This document shows, one piece after another, positions 60,565 to 64,000 of a stretch of 64,000 nucleotides of DNA; the stretch's first letter is position 1, and each line of letters begins with the position of its first letter. The stretch spans positions 138,979,793 to 139,043,792 of the forward strand of contig OX578134.1 in NCBI GenBank assembly GCA_951213105.1, given 5' to 3'. The stretch is from Amaurobius ferox (taxonomy: Eukaryota; Arthropoda; Arachnida; Araneae; Amaurobiidae). A model generated the notes under the pieces. It saw nothing but the letters and a program-made list of their open reading frames with translations, did not search any database and was not told the DNA's origin. Both the position numbers and the translations under genes were made by a program.

Positions 60565-61285
60565 TAGCTGTGTTATTTTTATTAATTGTATTAATTTTAT
60601 TAGTTTTGTTATTTATAAAACATTTAAACTAAAAGATTAACTAAGACTCTCAGATATTCGACCAGCGATAGTTACCTACTTCTCATTCTAGAAATTGAGT
60701 TAACATTTCCAATGACTCTAAAAAACAAAGCACCCTTATTTTCATCATTAGGCGTACACAAATGGTAACTAATTGTATGTATACATTGAAAAACATAGTG
60801 GTCAACATTACCAACCTGAAGACAAGAATAATATGGAGAAATTTTAATATTATGTTTAACTTTTAATCTGGCTGTATCTCTATTAATGTTTACTCGATTC
60901 GCATAGAAATAATGTCAATATTTTGTAATTATTATTTAAGTAGTATTCGTTGGCTTAATTTTTAAAATGTGCTTCTTTACTACACAAAATATTCCTCGAT
61001 ATTTTCAATAAATGTAATATATTAAATTGATTGAAAATATAGAGGTATTCATTATATATATAGACTGAAATTCTTCATTTTATCCCACAGGCGAGAGCAC
61101 ATGTTTCAGTGTACACATATTTCCAAGTCTATAGTTCATATTTCTTTAATATTTTACCATAAACAATTAAATGTCCATTGAAAAACTAGCTTTCATTAGT
61201 TGATTGTGACATTTAAAAATTACACTGTAAGATTAAGGGAATTTGTAATACCATACGGTGGAATTTGTAATACGGTGGTTTTTAC
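60565..61285. other. AT-rich non-coding stretch
   Basis: Nothing recognised. Confidence 0.45.
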
Positions 61286-61287
61286 AG

Positions 61288-61356
61288 CCTTTTTGTGTAC
61301 ATGTACTCCTCACCAACTACATTCCTGTGACTGTAGTGGACATCCCAAAACTATAG
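61288..61356 (+). other. Weak candidate exon
   Basis: Acceptor GGTTTTTACAG, 69 nt open as two bases + 22 codons + one base (FLCTCTPHQLHSCDCSGHPK then TI), and a poor donor TATAG|GTAGTC. Its phases fit between the 41313 and 62744 exons. The cysteine and histidine content is unusual, but no family is recognised. Confidence 0.18.
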
Positions 61357-61359
61357 GTA

Positions 61360-62740
61360 GTCGGAAACAAACGGATATTTTATATCTCTGTCAGCAAAAA
61401 ATAATATCACGTCCACCTAGGGCATATCTGACTATCAATCAAAGTGTGCACAGGTTAAAATCCACCGACATGAGGCATAAATGATAAAATATAAATCATT
61501 TAATTCTATACTCACACACTAAATCAAAATTTTATTTTCATCATCATTGATTTTTTCAATTTTTTTTCCAATTTTGTGTCATTTATCAATATAATTATTT
61601 CAAGCACATCGTGTAAAACTACTTTTTTACAACAGAGAAGCTATTATGGTTTATAAATTAAAAAGTACCGCATTAAGGTACTTTGTTACATGCTCCTTTT
61701 TACACAGAAGTTGTTTCAATATATTTAACACGGTTCGTTATGAATATCAGAACCCAGCGGACCATATAAATAATGGTATGCTATAAATATATATGGTAAC
61801 CTTTATGGGAATAAATTGGCAGCAGTTCATAGATCACATTTGTTAATAAAACAGTTGAGTTGCAAATTATCTTTTCCGACAGGAGTTTTATTTTCAGAAT
61901 ACGTTATAAAGATATAGACCAAAAAAGTAATTATCATGTTAACTATTCGTCAACTTTATATTTTCAAATGCATTTTCTTTTTCTTAGGAAACCTACTTTG
62001 AAATCAATCGTAACATCAGATTCACTGGCGCATACAATTATAACTATGTTATTCCTAAAACTAATCACATAAAATACTGCATAAAACGTATTGTTAGCTA
62101 TTAAAATGATAATGTTTTACCTAATGAACTGAAGTCTGTAAAATCACCTAGCTGTTTTAAGTGTAAATTGAACGTTTATCTATGTCCTTATATACGGATT
62201 CGACAATATTTATTTATTATTTTGAGTAATTAGTTTAAGTATGGTTTTTGTTAATTATTGTATTCCATCTGTTGCCAGTATTTCCTCATTATAGTAATTC
62301 TTAGCAACCTAAATGGACTTGCTAGTCCCTAGACAGTATTACAACAATACTTCGTGTTCTGTGTTTATGTTGTGTTTTTCTGTCTGTTGTGCTCACTTGT
62401 ATTATCTTCCCTATTATATTGATAAATTTGAAGTTGAATTTTAATTTTATTTTATCATACACACCTAAATAAATTACTGACTGCACGTGTACGCTGTAAT
62501 GGAAAAGTCAAACTACTTATAACTATGATATTTGGAACAAATATATTTTCAGACAAGTCCAGAAATACTTTGTAGAGCGGCTTTTGTAAAATTCAATTTA
62601 GTCATTATTTATTTTTTATTGGTTTAGTCTTTTTTATTTGTTTTATTTGTTACTTCCTATAGGAATGTCCTGATTAGATAAGACACATCTTTTGATTCAC
62701 AAAAGACAAGTTTACACACAGGCTGTTCAATTATATTTTT
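61360..62740. other. AT-rich non-coding stretch
   Basis: Nothing recognised; intronic if the exon model holds. Confidence 0.4.
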
Positions 62741-62743
62741 CAG

Positions 62744-62826
62744 TACTGGTGGTGGGACATAGTGGAATAAACGAACTGGAGTTCACTGAATTTCTTATTG
62801 GAGAAAATCTTCAAAACGTAAACTTG
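62744..62826 (+). CDS. Candidate internal coding exon of an unrecognised host gene
   Basis: Strong acceptor CAATTATATTTTTCAG and strong donor ACTTG|GTAAGTAAT enclose 83 nt. Two frames are closed by stops. The third is open throughout: two bases, then 27 codons reading LVVGHSGINELEFTEFLIGE then NLQNVNL, ending on a codon boundary. The two leading bases fit an upstream exon that ends with one base, as 41313-41412 does. Composition is less AT-rich than the surroundings. The family is not recognised. It ends 220 bp before the Tc3/Tc1-like element, which it does not resemble. Confidence 0.45.
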
Positions 62827-63046
62827 GTAAGTAATGAATTTTTAAAATCCCGATGTTTTTAACACTGTTGACTGACCTGGTTAAAAACATCAGAATTAAA
62901 GAAAGGGAAAATTAAAAAAAAATTATCCATAAAATGCATGTCCGACTACTTTATTTTTAATTTTAAACTATACCAAAACATATTTCTGAGGACAATATAA
63001 CTGGAGTGTTATCAGAAATGCAACTAATTCCCGAAATTACACTCTA

Positions 63047-64000
63047 CAGTATTGTGGCAATTAATTGAGAAATGCAGTTTTTTTTATAAAATTCAGTTTT
63101 ATTCAAGTTTTCTATGGACACATTTAAAACTAATAAGTGATATGACCTCCCCGAGACTTTATAACATCACAGACACGTTTCAGCATGGAATATGTACTAG
63201 ACTAGCACATGTAGTTTTAATTTCAACGTCTCTGAACCATATGTCAATAACGGCCGAAATTAGCTTGTCCATCGTCGTACAGTCAAATTTGTGAAGCCGT
63301 TTTTTGACAATAGCCCACAAATTTTCTATGGGTAAGTCTGGTGAATTCCCGGGCCAATCCAGTACGGTAATATTTTTTTTTGAGCAGAAATGTTTGATTC
63401 GCTTCGAAGTGTGACATGGCGCGCTGTCTTGTTCGAAAACGCAATCATCGTTCGGCCACAGTTTAGCCATGGTTGGAAGCACTTTTCGGGTCAATATGAC
63501 TTCGTAACTGGCACTGTTCATCATTCCCTCTACGGGAACAAGAGATTCTGTCCCCAAAACGCTGAAACAACCCCAAAACATCTTTTTGGGTGGATGCTTG
63601 ATTGATGTGGTGCTGATTGAGAGGTTCTCCTTGGCTCCTTCTCACGAACATAGATCTAAATCCCTGAACCACAAAATGTGTTTCGTCAGAAAAGAGAACT
63701 TTCTCCCAGTCCATGTTTTGTATTTCCGTGCCCATTCCAACCTTTTTTTCTTCATACGAAGCGTCAGAAGCTGCTTCTTGTACGGTCGACGTGCTCTCCG
63801 TCCGCGTTCTAACAGCCTGTATCGCACTGTTGAAGGTGCAATATCAACACCAGCTGCCACCACGGACTTAGACAGGTCAAAACTGGTTAATCGAGGATTT
63901 TTAACACTCATTCGATGTAAAGTTTTGTCGTCACGAGTCGAAGTTGATCTTTTTCGGCCGCATCTTCCAGAGCGGTTGGTTCCAGCATTTCCTGTTTCCT
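63047..64000 (-). mobile_element. Tc3/Tc1-like transposon, family 4, cut by the window edge
   Basis: The probable outer end is CAGTATTGTGGCAATTAATT at 63047, preceded by TA. The element continues past 64000, so the other terminal repeat is not visible. It encodes a broken transposase on the - strand. Confidence 0.75.
63180..64000 (-). pseudogene. Tc3/Tc1-like transposase, partial, two frameshifts
   Basis: Reading from the window edge leftward: a basic linker (NRSGRCGRKRSTSTRDDKTL), then RMSVKNPRLTSFDLSKSVV, the second DNA-binding subdomain; WARKYKTW; a one-base shift near 63700; DWEKVLFSDETHF with the first catalytic Asp; a second shift near 63600 back to the original frame; HPPKKMFWGCFS; EQDSAPCHTSK with the second Asp; and NSPDLPIENLW with the Glu. 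The usual motif is DLNPIENLW, so one codon is missing and the spacing is 33 instead of 34. It ends at a stop at 63180. Apart from these lesions the copy is well preserved, so it is younger than the other Tc1 copies here. Confidence 0.88.

Overview
This window looks like intergenic or intronic DNA from a large, AT-rich, repeat-dense animal genome, most probably an arthropod. The clues are decayed Tc1/mariner transposons of several families, a SINE whose head is derived from 5S rRNA (the 5S sequence is of arthropod or general metazoan type), very long (TA)n arrays, (TG/CA)n arrays, and no bacterial-style operons. No intact long protein-coding gene is present. Almost every open reading frame is a chance frame in repeats, a microsatellite translation or a transposase fragment.

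Layout. 0.1-1.1 kb: a copy of interspersed family A. 1.5-3.1 kb: a complete but dead Tc1-like element (TIRs, TA target duplication, DD34E remnants). 3.16-3.37 kb: two inverted, hammerhead-ribozyme-like motifs, the signature of a Penelope-like or related retroelement terminus. 3.4-7.1 kb: AT-rich, with one weak terminal-exon candidate. 7.2-8.1 kb: family A again, reversed. 8.5-10.7 kb: a 170-bp direct repeat flanking a less AT-rich stretch. 12.5-13.9 kb: family C abutting family A. 16.4-16.9 kb: a pyrimidine-rich minisatellite. 17.7-19.6 kb: a putative TIR element containing a (TA)n array of about 400 bp. 20.7-21.3 kb: a GC-rich island holding a near-palindrome of about 234 bp. 22.3-25.6 kb: two different Tc1-like elements back to back, the second split by a 5S-SINE with target duplications. 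26.1-28.4 kb: family C, then a second copy of the first Tc1 family. 34.2-35.5 and 55.4-56.6 kb: more family C. 50.6-51.7 and 56.7-58.1 kb: family D clusters. 59.3-60.6 kb: a foldback element, then a 21-bp minisatellite interrupted by a second 5S-SINE. 63.0-64.0 kb: a Tc3/Tc1-like element running off the right edge.

Host-gene signal. Three short candidate exons on the + strand, at 33081-33103, 41313-41412 and 62744-62826 (with a weaker one at 61288-61356), have good splice borders. Their reading phases are mutually compatible, so the right half of the window may be the intron-rich 5' part of one host gene that I do not recognise. A CCAAT-box-bearing patch at 32.4-32.7 kb could be its promoter. 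This is inference.

The observations most worth following up are the inverted hammerhead pair, with its compensatory palindromic stem III, and the GC-rich 234-bp hairpin at 21 kb.
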